Shown one piece after another: positions 38,953 through 47,551 of a stretch of 64,000 nt of DNA (the first letter of the stretch is position 1; each line of letters begins with the position of its first letter). The position numbers were made by a program, and so were the translations under genes. The DNA is taken from positions 1 to 64,000 of the forward strand of contig CAZSFD010000007.1 in assembly GCA_964606085.1 (NCBI GenBank). The letters run 5' to 3'. Source of the DNA: CAIQJJ01 sp964606085 (lineage in GTDB: Bacteria; Chloroflexota; Anaerolineae; Anaerolineales; UBA4823). Under the pieces are notes generated by a model. That model ran no database searches, was not told the origin of the DNA, and saw only the letters and a program-made list of their open reading frames with translations.

Positions 38953-39681
38953 ATGCGCATCATCATCATCTCTGATATTCATGCCAACCTGACCGCCCTC
39001 GATGCGGTTTTGACCGATGCCGCCAACTTCGACGCCGCCTGGTGCCTGGGCGATCTGGTCGGTTATGGCCCAGACCCGAACGAATGCGTTGACCGGGTAC
39101 GCCAGTTGCCCAATCTCAAATGTATGTTGGGCAATCACGACGCCGCCGCCCTGCGCATGATTGACACCGAAACGTTCAACCACGAGGCCCGCCTGGCAAT
39201 TTATTGGACACAGCAATCGCTCTCCACCGCCAGCATTCGCTTTTTACAATCGCTGCCTGAAAAAATGGTCAGCGACGATGTCACCCTGGCGCATGGCAGC
39301 CCGCGCCAGGCCGTGTGGGAATATCTGCTCGACACGCGCACTGCCACGGCCAACTTCACCCACTTCGACACGCCCTACTGTTTCGTCGGCCACACGCACC
39401 TGCCCGTGCTGTATTACCTGCCCGATGAAGCCACCACCGCCCGCCTGATCGTGCCAGATACCCCCGTGGAACTGACCCTTGCGCCACGCACCATCATCAA
39501 CCCGGGTTCGGTCGGCCAGCCGCGTGACCGTGACCCGCGCGCCTCGTATGCCATTTTCGATTCGCAGCACCTCACCTGGGAATATCGCCGCGTGGCCTAC
39601 GACATCATTGCTGTACAGGAGCGCATGCGCGAAGCCGGGTTGCCTGAACGCCACATCCAACGCCTGGCGGCAGGGTGGTAG
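38953..39681 (+). CDS. Calcineurin-like metallophosphoesterase
   Basis: 242-aa metal-dependent phosphoesterase. Metal-binding motifs are S-D-I-H-A-N (about residues 7-12), L-G-D-L-V-G-Y-G-P-D (about 32-41), G-N-H-D (about 59-62), L-A-H-G-S-P and V-G-H-T-H (about 147). The G-D-x-V-G-Y-G-P-x-P layout is that of the YfcE/DUF2436-like small phosphoesterases. The substrate is unknown. It ends base to base with the convergent kbl gene. Confidence 0.88.
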   Translation: MRIIIISDIHANLTALDAVLTDAANFDAAWCLGDLVGYGPDPNECVDRVRQLPNLKCMLGNHDAAALRMIDTETFNHEARLAIYWTQQSLSTASIRFLQSLPEKMVSDDVTLAHGSPRQAVWEYLLDTRTATANFTHFDTPYCFVGHTHLPVLYYLPDEATTARLIVPDTPVELTLAPRTIINPGSVGQPRDRDPRASYAIFDSQHLTWEYRRVAYDIIAVQERMREAGLPERHIQRLAAGW

Positions 39682-40863
39682 TTAACAAACCCCCAACTTC
39701 TTCCCCACCATCGCGAATACTTCCAGCCCACGCTCAAGGTCGGCGCGGCTGTGGGCGGCAGAAATCATCACCCGGATGCGGGCCTTGCCGCGCGGCACGG
39801 TGGGGAAACCAAGCGACATGGCAAACACATCGGCCTCGAACAAAGCGCGGCTGAACTGCTGCGCCAGGGGAGCTTCCCCCAGCATGATCGGCGTGATCGG
39901 GGTGGTGCTGACGCCGATGTCGAAACCCAGGCGTTTCATCTCACCTTTGAAATAGTGTGTGTTCTCCCACAGGCGGTCTACCAGTTCGGTGGAGCTTTCC
40001 AGAATGTCCACCGCCGCCAGGCAGGCGGCCACGTCGGGAACCGTCATGGCCGAGGAGAACAGGAAGGGGCGGCCGCGCTGCCGCAGCCACTCGACGATCA
40101 GCGGGCTGCCCGCCGAAACACCCCCCACCACACCAAACGCCTTCGACAGTGTGCCAACCTCCACATCCACCTTGCCGTGCAGCCCAAAATGATCCACGAT
40201 GCCGCGCCCGCCTTTGCCCAGGACACCTTCACCGTGAGCATCGTCCACCATCAACACGGCATCGTGCTTCTGGCAGGTGGCGTAAATCTGATCGAGCGGG
40301 GCCACATCGCCATCCATGCTGAAGACGCCATCGGTGATGACCAGTTTGCGCGGATACGTGTCGGCGGCCTCGGTGAGTACCCGGTCGAGGTCAGCGGGAT
40401 CGCAGTGGGCGTAACGAATGATCTTGGCCCCCGACAGACGGCTGCCATCAATGATGCTGGCATGGTTTAACTCATCGGAGAAAATAGCATCCTCTTTGCC
40501 GACCAGGGCCGGGATGGTGCCCAGGTTGGCGGTGAAGCCTGATTGGAAGGTGATGGCGGCTTCGACGCCTTTGAAGGCAGCCAGGCGGCGTTCCAGTTCG
40601 AGGTGCAGTTCCATCGTCCCGGCAATCGAGCGCACCGCCGCCGGCCCAACGCCATAACGGCTGACGGCCTCCTGCGCGGCGGCCACGATACGGGGGTGAT
40701 TCGCCAGGCCGAGGTAGTTGTTCGAGCAGAAATTCAGCACCTGTTTGCCATCCACCATCAGCCAGGCCCCTTGCGGCGAACCCAGCGTGCGGATGCGATT
40801 GTACAGCCCGGCATCTTGCAGGGCTTGCAGTTCGGTTTCGATCCAGGATAATTTTGTGGTCAT
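39682..40863 (-). CDS. kbl: Glycine C-acetyltransferase (2-amino-3-ketobutyrate CoA ligase)
   Basis: 393-aa PLP-dependent alpha-oxoamine synthase. The PLP lysine lies in G-T-L-S-K-A-F-G (about residue 240), and S-N-N-Y-L-G-L and D-D-A-H-G-E-G-V-L-G are present. Kbl joins glycine and acetyl-CoA to form 2-amino-3-ketobutyrate, the reverse of threonine degradation. A biotin-synthesis BioF cannot be excluded, but the N-terminus (E-L-Q-A-L-Q-D-A-G-L-Y) and the A-V-R-S-I-A-G-T block fit Kbl better. No threonine dehydrogenase is nearby. Confidence 0.85.
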   Translation of the reverse strand: MTTKLSWIETELQALQDAGLYNRIRTLGSPQGAWLMVDGKQVLNFCSNNYLGLANHPRIVAAAQEAVSRYGVGPAAVRSIAGTMELHLELERRLAAFKGVEAAITFQSGFTANLGTIPALVGKEDAIFSDELNHASIIDGSRLSGAKIIRYAHCDPADLDRVLTEAADTYPRKLVITDGVFSMDGDVAPLDQIYATCQKHDAVLMVDDAHGEGVLGKGGRGIVDHFGLHGKVDVEVGTLSKAFGVVGGVSAGSPLIVEWLRQRGRPFLFSSAMTVPDVAACLAAVDILESSTELVDRLWENTHYFKGEMKRLGFDIGVSTTPITPIMLGEAPLAQQFSRALFEADVFAMSLGFPTVPRGKARIRVMISAAHSRADLERGLEVFAMVGKKLGVC

Positions 40864-40896
40864 AGGTTTCTCAGGAGATCTTGAATTGCTGATTGG

Positions 40897-41415
40897 CTAA
40901 CTTTCATCATCGGCGGCTTGCAAGATACGAAGCAGTTCAACGATGGGCGATGACGGGTCGGGAGGGGATTGGTGGCAGCGGATGAGGGCGACAGCGCCGG
41001 GCGTGGCCCCGGCCGCGGCGGCCATCTGTGCGCCCCAGGCCGGGTGTTGTTCGGCCACCACAAAGATGCGCCGCCAACCGGTTGGCATGCCTTTCCCCCA
41101 GGTTTGGACGGCGCGCGGCAAGAGCTTTTTGGCGAGGACGATCCACGAGCGATCCCATACGGTCAGCGGGCTGCGAGTTTTGCCGGCATCGTGCAACAGG
41201 GCGGCAGTCAATAGATCGGGGTCGGTGTGGCCCTGGGTGATGATTTTGGCGAGGACATCCAGGCTGTGGGCCTGCTCGCCGGGTTGCATCTGCTCGAAGA
41301 GCGGCCAGAGCGCCGGGCCGAGCAGTTGTTGGGCCTGGGCCAATTCGTCGGCAGTGGGTGTGGCCCGCCAGGCCCGCTGGAATTGGCGCAGCCGATAGAC
41401 CAGACGGGCAACCAT
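40897..41415 (-). CDS. HD-domain hydrolase
   Basis: 172-aa protein with an HD metal-binding core: A-H-S-L-D-V-L-A-K (first His), then A-A-L-L-H-D-A-G-K (His-Asp, about residues 82-90). HD proteins are usually phosphohydrolases on nucleotides. The start is ATG 41415, overlapping the stop of the M50 gene by one base (TAATG); the longer frame to 41565 would cross it. L-I-R-C-H-Q-S-P near the C-terminus may hold another metal ligand. Confidence 0.8.
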   Translation of the reverse strand: MVARLVYRLRQFQRAWRATPTADELAQAQQLLGPALWPLFEQMQPGEQAHSLDVLAKIITQGHTDPDLLTAALLHDAGKTRSPLTVWDRSWIVLAKKLLPRAVQTWGKGMPTGWRRIFVVAEQHPAWGAQMAAAAGATPGAVALIRCHQSPPDPSSPIVELLRILQAADDES

Positions 41416-42056
41416 TACCGCCCAGTCAACAGGCGGAAGATAGCCTCGGTGGGTGTGCGAATGAGCGCACCGAGGATATTGAGGCCGGCGAAGTTGCCCA
41501 TCAGGATTAAGACCAGCAAAATAAAAGGGCCATAAGGCCGGATCGTTTCCCAAATACGCGCCCAACTGGGCGGCATGAGGTAATCGGCCACTTTATCGCC
41601 ATCCAGCGGGGCCAGGGGGATCAGATTGAACACCATCAGGGCGATGTTGATCCAGATGTATTGGGCCACAAAGAGCAAGATGTAATAGGTGATTTCGCCG
41701 CTCGCCAGTTCTGGCACGTTCCACAGCACACGAAAAGCCACGGCCCCCACGATGGCCTGCAACAGGTTCGACATCGGCCCCGCCAGCGCCACCCACATAT
41801 AGGCAGCGTCCGAATGGCGGCGCAGGGCATACAGGTTTACCGGCACTGGCTTGGCCCAGCCAAAACCGACAATGATCATCATCAAAGACCCCATCACATC
41901 GAGATGGGCGAAAGGATTGAGCGTCAGGCGGCCATAAAGCCGCGGCGTGTCATCGCCGAAGTAGTTGGCCGTCCAGGCGTGGGCAAATTCGTGGATCGGC
42001 AGGGCAATGAACAAGATCATTGCGTTAATGATGAGGGTCATTGGGTCACCAAACAT
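41415..42056 (-). CDS. M50 (site-2 protease) family membrane metalloprotease
   Basis: 213-aa intramembrane protease of the short Rv0359/YwhC-like type. The zinc motif H-E-F-A-H lies in the first helix (about residues 22-26), and L-I-P-L-A-P-L-D-G in the second active-site helix carries the aspartate. Four to five membrane segments are visible. ATG 42056 is chosen for GGAGGTG 7 nt upstream; the longer 42077 start covers that site. A minus-strand TATAAT lies about 24 nt upstream. It is coupled to the HD-domain gene. Confidence 0.88.
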   Translation of the reverse strand: MFGDPMTLIINAMILFIALPIHEFAHAWTANYFGDDTPRLYGRLTLNPFAHLDVMGSLMMIIVGFGWAKPVPVNLYALRRHSDAAYMWVALAGPMSNLLQAIVGAVAFRVLWNVPELASGEITYYILLFVAQYIWINIALMVFNLIPLAPLDGDKVADYLMPPSWARIWETIRPYGPFILLVLILMGNFAGLNILGALIRTPTEAIFRLLTGR

Positions 42057-42125
42057 AGGGGCACCTCCAGTGCGCAAAAATTATACCAAGTAACCCTGTT
42101 CAAACAGTGTGTTTTGCCAGCATGT

Positions 42126-42131
42126 TATAAT
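42126..42131 (+). promoter_or_regulatory. TATAAT -10 box for the DUF951 gene, probably leaderless
   Basis: TATAAT ends 7 nt before GTG 42139. No Shine-Dalgarno is visible. Confidence 0.55.
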
Positions 42132-42138
42132 CCTGTCC

Positions 42139-42351
42139 GTGCTGCCCGACTTACAACGTGATGATGTCGTAAAAATGCGCAAACCCCACCCGTGCGGCGG
42201 TTACGAATGGAAAGTAACTCGCCTGGGGGCCGATATCGGTTTGGAGTGTTTGACATGCGGGCGGCGTGTGATGCTCACCCGACGCGAGCTGGCTCGCCGG
42301 GCCAAATCTATCCAACCAGGCTCTCCCCCACAAACCCATGAATCTTCTTGA
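42139..42351 (+). CDS. DUF951 family protein
   Basis: 70-aa protein with the DUF951 signature D-V-V-K-M-R-K-P-H-P-C-G-G-Y-E-W and L-G-A-D-I-G-L-E-C-L-T-C-G-R. The C-x-x-C pair suggests a zinc knuckle; the function is unknown. GTG 42139 fits the family length and lies just after a TATAAT box. It overlaps the glycosyltransferase gene by 14 bp, so the two are likely co-expressed. Confidence 0.85.
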   Translation: MLPDLQRDDVVKMRKPHPCGGYEWKVTRLGADIGLECLTCGRRVMLTRRELARRAKSIQPGSPPQTHESS

Positions 42352-43489
42352 ACGCCCGGCTCGCATCCTGTTCCTGTTTTCAGATACCGGCGGGGGGCAT
42401 CGCAGCGCAGCCGAAGCGATTATCGAAGCGATGCAACTCGAATTTGGGGATCAATTTATCGCCGAAAAAGTAGATTTTTTCAAAGAATATGCCCCCCTGC
42501 CGCTCAACCAACTGCCCGATTGGTACCCTTACATGGTCAAACTGCCGCAGGCCTGGGGAGCGGGCTTCCGCCTGAGCGATGGCGACCGGCGGGCGCGCTT
42601 CATCAACGAGGCCGCCTGGCCTTACATCCGCCGCGCCGCGCAAAAATTTGCCGAACATGCCACTGAATACGACCTGATCGTTTCCGTTCACCCGCTACTG
42701 AACACCCCCATCTTGCGCGCCCTCAGCCGACCACACATCCCTTACATCACCGTCGTCACCGATTTGGTCAGCACACATGCCCTGTGGTATTGCCCGCGGG
42801 TAGATTTGTGCATCGTCCCCACCGAGGCGGCACGGCAGCGGGCGATCCACTTTGGCATGCCCGAAGAGAAGTTGCAGGTGGTGGGCTTGCCGGTGGCCGA
42901 ACGGTTCTGTCAGCCGGTGGGCGACCGGGCGGCGCTGCGCGCCCAATTGGGCTGGCCGCAAGACCTGCCCGTGGCGCTGGTGATTGGCGGCGGCGATGGC
43001 ATGGGGCCGTTGGGCCGCATTGCCCGCCGCATTGACCGCGCCGAATTGCCGCTCGCGCTGGCCGTTGTCACCGGGCGTAACGAAAAACTCAAAGAACGCC
43101 TCGAAAAATATCCCTGGTGCAACCCCACGCATGTCTACGGCTTCGTGCGCAATATGCCCGACCTGATGCGCGCGGCCGATGTGCTGGTGACCAAGGCCGG
43201 CCCCGGCACAATCAGCGAAGCCTTCAACGCCAACCTGCCGATCATCCTGTACAGCCGCCTGCCAGGCCAGGAAGACGGCAACGTGAAATATGTGATGGAT
43301 GAGGGCGCCGGCGTGTGGGCGCCCTCGAATGAAACCGTGATTGCGGCGCTGCGTGACTGGCTGGCGCACCCTGCCAGGCGACAACAGGCCGTAGATGCGG
43401 CGCGGCGTCTGGCGCGCCCCCAGGCCGCCCGGCAAATTGCTCACATGGTGGCCGCATGGGTGGGGGCAAAAGACACCGTTCTGGCATGA
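42338..43489 (+). CDS. MGDG-synthase/MurG-like glycosyltransferase (GT28)
   Basis: 383-aa GT-B glycosyltransferase. The N-terminal L-F-L-F-S-D-T-G-G-G-H-R-S-A-A-E-A-I is the monogalactosyldiacylglycerol-synthase-type donor/acceptor loop. Near the C-terminus K-A-G-P-G-T-I-S-E-A is the nucleotide-sugar-binding motif. It probably makes a membrane glycolipid (diacylglycerol acceptor), though the sugar is unknown. It sits between DUF951 and rsmI with overlaps on both sides. Confidence 0.85.
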   Translation: MNLLERPARILFLFSDTGGGHRSAAEAIIEAMQLEFGDQFIAEKVDFFKEYAPLPLNQLPDWYPYMVKLPQAWGAGFRLSDGDRRARFINEAAWPYIRRAAQKFAEHATEYDLIVSVHPLLNTPILRALSRPHIPYITVVTDLVSTHALWYCPRVDLCIVPTEAARQRAIHFGMPEEKLQVVGLPVAERFCQPVGDRAALRAQLGWPQDLPVALVIGGGDGMGPLGRIARRIDRAELPLALAVVTGRNEKLKERLEKYPWCNPTHVYGFVRNMPDLMRAADVLVTKAGPGTISEAFNANLPIILYSRLPGQEDGNVKYVMDEGAGVWAPSNETVIAALRDWLAHPARRQQAVDAARRLARPQAARQIAHMVAAWVGAKDTVLA

Positions 43490-44313
43490 GTACGCTCTAT
43501 CTCGTCGCCACGCCGATTGGCAACCTGGAAGATATTTCGGCCCGCGCCCGGCGCATTTTGGGGGAGGTGCGCCTGATCGCCGCCGAAGATACCCGCCAGA
43601 CGCGCAAACTGCTGACCCATTTCGACCTGCATACCCCGCTCGCCAGCTACCACGAACACAACAAACTCACCCGCCTGGATGCTATCCTGGCGGCCCTCGC
43701 CGCCGGCGACGTGGCGCTGGTTTCGGATGCCGGCACGCCTGCGCTGAACGACCCTGGCTACGAATTGGTGCGGGCGGTGCTGGCGGCTGGTCACACGGTC
43801 AGCCCGGTGCCGGGGCCGTCCGCGCCGGTGGCGGCGCTGGTGGCCTCGGGGCTGCCAACCGATCGCTTTCTCTACCTCGGCTACCTGCCGCGCAAAGCCA
43901 GCGAGCGCCGCGCCTTCCTGACGCCGGTGGCAGACCTGCCCTACACGCTCATTTTTCTCGAATCGCCCCATCGTGTCCTCGATGCGTTGGGCGATTTAGC
44001 CGCCATCCTGGGCGACCGTCCGATGGCCGCCGCCCGCGAGCTGACCAAGCTGCACGAGGAAATCGTACGCGGCCCGATCAGCCAGGTGTGCGCGCACTTC
44101 GAGGCCGAGCCGCCGCGCGGCGAGTTTACGCTGGTGGTGGGCGGGGCGTCTGCCAGCCGCGAGGAGGCCCGTTGGCCTGAAGAGCGCCTGCTGGCGGCCC
44201 TGCGTGAACGCCTGGCAGGGGGCGAACCCGCCTCGCAGATCGCCGTGGCGGTGGCAAAGCAGGCCGGTTGGAGTCGCAAGCAAGTTTACGAACTGATCCA
44301 CCGCATGGAATGA
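43486..44313 (+). CDS. rsmI: 16S rRNA (cytidine-1402-2'-O)-methyltransferase
   Basis: 275-aa SAM-dependent tetrapyrrole-methylase-fold enzyme that methylates the ribose of C1402 in 16S rRNA. Signatures are L-Y-L-V-A-T-P-I-G-N-L-E-D-I, A-A-E-D-T-R-Q-T-R-K-L-L and V-S-D-A-G-T-P-A-L-N-D-P-G. V-P-G-P-S-A-P-V-A-A-L follows. ATG 43486 overlaps the glycosyltransferase stop by 4 bp. Its stop lies in a small hairpin shared with the convergent EamA gene. Confidence 0.96.
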   Translation: MSTLYLVATPIGNLEDISARARRILGEVRLIAAEDTRQTRKLLTHFDLHTPLASYHEHNKLTRLDAILAALAAGDVALVSDAGTPALNDPGYELVRAVLAAGHTVSPVPGPSAPVAALVASGLPTDRFLYLGYLPRKASERRAFLTPVADLPYTLIFLESPHRVLDALGDLAAILGDRPMAAARELTKLHEEIVRGPISQVCAHFEAEPPRGEFTLVVGGASASREEARWPEERLLAALRERLAGGEPASQIAVAVAKQAGWSRKQVYELIHRME

Positions 44314-44332
44314 TCGGTGCCGATCAATTTTT
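44311..44332. terminator. Small hairpin between rsmI and the EamA gene
   Basis: TGATCGG (44311-44317) and CCGATCA (44320-44326) pair and are followed by ATTTTT on the plus strand. The stop codons of both convergent genes are inside it. Confidence 0.4.
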
Positions 44333-45205
44333 GGAAGCAATCGCAATTCCCACCAAAATCAACGCTGCGCCACCCAATTGAATGGCCGCCGGGGCTTCGC
44401 CGAGCAAGAAGTAGGCCAGGATAATCGAACCGACCGGCTCACCCAGCAGGGCGGTGGCCGTAAACGAAGCCGACAGGTAGCGCAGCGCCCAGTTGAACGA
44501 TGAATGGCCGAGCAGTTGGGGGATGAGGGCCAGGAGCAGGAACCACAGGTAGGTTTGCGGAGGATAGCCCACCGGCGACTGCCCGGCGGCCAGCATCAAC
44601 CCAATCAGCCCCAACGCCGCCATGCCATAGACCACAAACGTGTAGCCGATCAGCGAGACCTTCGCCCGCACCCGCCGCCCGATGACGACATAACAGGCGG
44701 CCATCCAGGCACCAAAGAGGGCTAAAAAATCGCCAAGCAGCAGGTTTTTGGCTGCGCCGCCGGCATTGTCGGCGTCACTGAGGCCAATGACGATCCCGCC
44801 GGCCAGCGCCACGCCCATGCCAACCCACGCCTCGCGCGAAACGCGTTCGCGCAGCAACAGCGGCGAGGCCAGTGAAACCCACAGCGGCGTTGTTGTCACC
44901 AGCACAACCGAGCTTGCAACGGACGTGTATTCGAGCGAGGTGATCCACGCGGCGAAATGCAGCGCCAGGAACAGCCCGGCCAGCAGGGCCAGCGCCAGGT
45001 CGCGGCGGGTCAGTTGGCGCAACTCATGGCGGCGGAGCGTGAGGGCGATGGGGGTCAACACCACCCCTGCCAGCCCCAGCCGCCAGGCCGCAATCACCAG
45101 CGAAGGGGCTGCATCCTGGGCGTAGCGGATGAAGATGGATGCCGTCGAAACGGCCAGGATGCCGATGGTGAGGACAAGCCAGGGATGGATGCGGGGGGAG
45201 GCCAT
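44324..45205 (-). CDS. EamA/DMT-family transporter
   Basis: 293-aa membrane protein with about ten hydrophobic segments in two EamA repeats. The first repeat ends in S-L-E-Y-T-S-V-A-S-S-V-V-L-V-T-T-T-P-L, the second in L-L-G-E-P-V-G-S-I-I-L-A-Y, both characteristic DMT blocks. The substrate is unknown (metabolite or drug efflux). ATG 45205 lies 6 nt from a minus-strand TATAAT; the longer frame to 45295 crosses that promoter. Confidence 0.88.
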   Translation of the reverse strand: MASPRIHPWLVLTIGILAVSTASIFIRYAQDAAPSLVIAAWRLGLAGVVLTPIALTLRRHELRQLTRRDLALALLAGLFLALHFAAWITSLEYTSVASSVVLVTTTPLWVSLASPLLLRERVSREAWVGMGVALAGGIVIGLSDADNAGGAAKNLLLGDFLALFGAWMAACYVVIGRRVRAKVSLIGYTFVVYGMAALGLIGLMLAAGQSPVGYPPQTYLWFLLLALIPQLLGHSSFNWALRYLSASFTATALLGEPVGSIILAYFLLGEAPAAIQLGGAALILVGIAIASKN

Positions 45206-45211
45206 GCGAAG

Positions 45212-45217
45212 ATTATA
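45212..45217 (-). promoter_or_regulatory. TATAAT -10 box for the EamA gene, probably leaderless
   Basis: Perfect TATAAT on the minus strand, 6 nt before ATG 45205. Confidence 0.6.
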
Positions 45218-45247
45218 CCCGCGCGAAAGGGCGAAAAATGCCGATGG

Positions 45248-45253
45248 TATAAT
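45248..45253 (+). promoter_or_regulatory. TATAAT -10 box upstream of the methyltransferase
   Basis: TATAAT lies about 70 nt before ATG 45324 and is the only clear promoter element for the restriction-modification pair. Confidence 0.45.
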
Positions 45254-45323
45254 GCCCGAACAAAAAAGCTGTATTTGGTTAAAGTACGGTTTCAATCCAG
45301 GTCTTTGTTAAATTTGAAAGACA

Positions 45324-46421
45324 ATGAAAAAAATCAAAGATGAATCAGTAGTTGTATATTCCAGTGAACGCCCTGCAAATATGCCTTATTGGAATGAGAT
45401 CGTTTGTGGTGACAGCGCCGAATTGCTTAAGCAAATTCCAGACGATAGCATTGATCTCATTATTACATCGCCACCCTATTTCCAACAACGCGAATATGAT
45501 GGCGGCGGCATTGGCAATGAAAAAAAAACAGATGACTATATCACTGCTTTGTTGGGAATTTTTCGTCAATGCGTACGAACAATAAAGTCTACAAGAAGCA
45601 TTGTTTTTAATGTCGGGGATAAGTATGAAGATAGCAGTTTGTTACTCATGCCTTATCGTTTTGCCATTGCAGCGACAGAACAATGTGGTGTCAGTTTGGT
45701 CAACCATGTTACATGGGTCAAAACAAACCCAACCCCTCGCCAATTCAGACGGCGTTTGGTTAGCAGCACTGAACCATTTTTCCATTTCGTTAAGTCACAA
45801 AACTACCAGTATGACATTGACGAGTTTCTCAGACCCCTTGATGAAGTGAAACCCAATGGAAATGGGAATGGCAATGGCGCTGGTGAAAACATCGGTAAAA
45901 AATACTTTTCGTTGATTGAGCAATCTAACCTGACCATGCCACAAAAAGAAATGGCACGCGGCGCATTGGAAAACGTCATTGAAGAAGTTCGCATAGGCGA
46001 AATTCAAGGATTCCGAATGAAAATCCGCGGTATTCACTCGGAACCATTTGGCGGGCAAGATGGCGGCAGAAAAATCCAGCTTGATAAAAATGGCTTTACC
46101 ATCATACGCATTCATGGCAATCCGTTGAAAAAAGATACCATTATCACACCGGTCGAATCACTCAAAAACTGCCCGCACCCTGCGATATACCCGGTAAAAA
46201 TCGTGGAAGAATTTATTAAATTATTAACTCGGCGAGGCGATATTGTGCTTGATCCATTTGTCGGGTCAGGCTCAACGGCGGTGGCTGCATTTCAGACCGA
46301 AAGAATGTATATCGGATTTGACATCAGCGAGGAATACTGCACATACGCCCGAAACCGCTTGCGAAATACAAAACACCAATTGTCATTGTGGGAGAAAAAC
46401 AATGCCGCAGACACCGATTGA
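45324..46421 (+). CDS. Beta-class DNA methyltransferase of a restriction-modification pair
   Basis: 365-aa site-specific DNA amino-methyltransferase. The catalytic T-S-P-P-Y (residues 48-52) precedes the SAM-binding D-P-F-V-G-S-G-S-T (about 309), the beta-class order. S-P-P-Y suggests N4-cytosine or N6-adenine methylation. The gene is clearly AT-richer than its flanks, suggesting acquisition. An A9 run at 45520-45528 lies within the intact frame and could give slippage. It overlaps the nuclease gene by 20 bp. Confidence 0.9.
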   Translation: MKKIKDESVVVYSSERPANMPYWNEIVCGDSAELLKQIPDDSIDLIITSPPYFQQREYDGGGIGNEKKTDDYITALLGIFRQCVRTIKSTRSIVFNVGDKYEDSSLLLMPYRFAIAATEQCGVSLVNHVTWVKTNPTPRQFRRRLVSSTEPFFHFVKSQNYQYDIDEFLRPLDEVKPNGNGNGNGAGENIGKKYFSLIEQSNLTMPQKEMARGALENVIEEVRIGEIQGFRMKIRGIHSEPFGGQDGGRKIQLDKNGFTIIRIHGNPLKKDTIITPVESLKNCPHPAIYPVKIVEEFIKLLTRRGDIVLDPFVGSGSTAVAAFQTERMYIGFDISEEYCTYARNRLRNTKHQLSLWEKNNAADTD

Positions 46422-47547
46422 AATTTTAGAAACCGCTTATGGGCAAGCCCAGAAACAAGCACTAAACGATCTCGTTTTGGCCTTGCCTGACGATTGCGCC
46501 CAAAATTTGAAGCTTATTATCGAAAAAGCAGATGCACAAAAAGCAGTGTTAGGGGTTGTACTCACCTCGCTGGTACACAAAATTTATGAACCATCACAAG
46601 ATGTTCGCTATCATCAGGATGGCATGGATCAAGGATATGCTGGCAGAACCTTTGATACGAAATACATCACACCATTTTTGCAAGAGCGATTTCCACACTT
46701 TGCAATGGCTGAAAGTGCCTGGTTAACCAGATCGCTGAAGCAGCCCCACCCTTACACATTCGATTATCCGGGGAAAATTCGCAATAGACTTTTGAAATCG
46801 GCTTTCCTCAGTATATTAGATCAAGTTGAGACAAATGCTGAACTTGCTCCCCAGTTGCTGATAGCTTTATTGGGCCTGATGCGGCAGAAATCAGCAATAG
46901 ATGAAAACCTGTTTGAAAAAGTGCAAGTGCCTGGCAGGTTGACAATCTCTCGAATCATTGACGCGATTGTTCAGCATATTTATTACCGTTATCAAAAAGG
47001 GGTCGTTGGAACGGCCCGACTTCCAGTTCTGGCAATTTACGCAGTTTATCAACTCATTTTGTCAGACACGAATCGCTACCATGGCAAAACCCTTGCCCCG
47101 CTCACCGCACACACCAGTTCCGATTCGCGTTCACAATCCCTGGGAGACATCGAAATTCTTAACCCCGATGGTTCCTGTTTCGAGGCCATCGAGATCAAAC
47201 ACAACAAGCCGATCACGGTGGGCATGGTTGGGGTGGCCTACCGCAAAATCAAGCCCACCCAGCTTGACCGCTACTATATCCTGACGACCAACGATCCTAA
47301 TTTTGATGATTACCCCGCCATCGCACAGAAAATTGAAGCCTATAAGCGGGTACATCCGTGCCAGATTGTGGTCAATGGGGTTGTGCCATCGCTGAAATAC
47401 TATTTGCGCCTATTGAGCAACCCACCCGGCTTCATTGAAGCATACACCCAACAACTCCAAATGGAATACCAACGCGCCAGCGGCATCAAAGGGGAACATT
47501 TGCAAGCCTGGCAAAATATCTGCCGGGACGCGCTGACTCTGGCATAG
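46402..47547 (+). CDS. Type II restriction endonuclease, SacI-like
   Basis: 381-aa protein immediately downstream of and overlapping its methyltransferase. The middle contains G-R-T-F-D-T-K-Y-I-T-P-F and A-E-S-A-W-L-T-R-S-L, a pattern I associate with the SacI endonuclease family. A PD-(D/E)XK-type core is visible as L-G-D-I-E-I-L followed by F-E-A-I-E-I-K-H-N-K (about residues 250-267). ATG 46402 starts the family-typical region; the ORF upstream lies in the methyltransferase. If the SacI assignment is right, GAGCTC is the expected target (inference). Confidence 0.75.
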   Translation: MPQTPIEILETAYGQAQKQALNDLVLALPDDCAQNLKLIIEKADAQKAVLGVVLTSLVHKIYEPSQDVRYHQDGMDQGYAGRTFDTKYITPFLQERFPHFAMAESAWLTRSLKQPHPYTFDYPGKIRNRLLKSAFLSILDQVETNAELAPQLLIALLGLMRQKSAIDENLFEKVQVPGRLTISRIIDAIVQHIYYRYQKGVVGTARLPVLAIYAVYQLILSDTNRYHGKTLAPLTAHTSSDSRSQSLGDIEILNPDGSCFEAIEIKHNKPITVGMVGVAYRKIKPTQLDRYYILTTNDPNFDDYPAIAQKIEAYKRVHPCQIVVNGVVPSLKYYLRLLSNPPGFIEAYTQQLQMEYQRASGIKGEHLQAWQNICRDALTLA

Positions 47548-47551
47548 CGGC

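Noticed and set aside
44311..44332. Strong terminator between rsmI and the EamA gene
   Set aside because: The stem is only 7 bp with a very tight loop, so I list it only as a weak candidate rather than a finding.
45289..45298. GTTTCAATCC word resembling the end of some CRISPR repeats
   Set aside because: It occurs once, with no repeat-spacer periodicity and no cas genes.
45520..45528. A9 run in the methyltransferase as a second frameshift site
   Set aside because: The 0 frame continues through to the D-P-F-V-G-S-G-S-T motif, so no shift is required.
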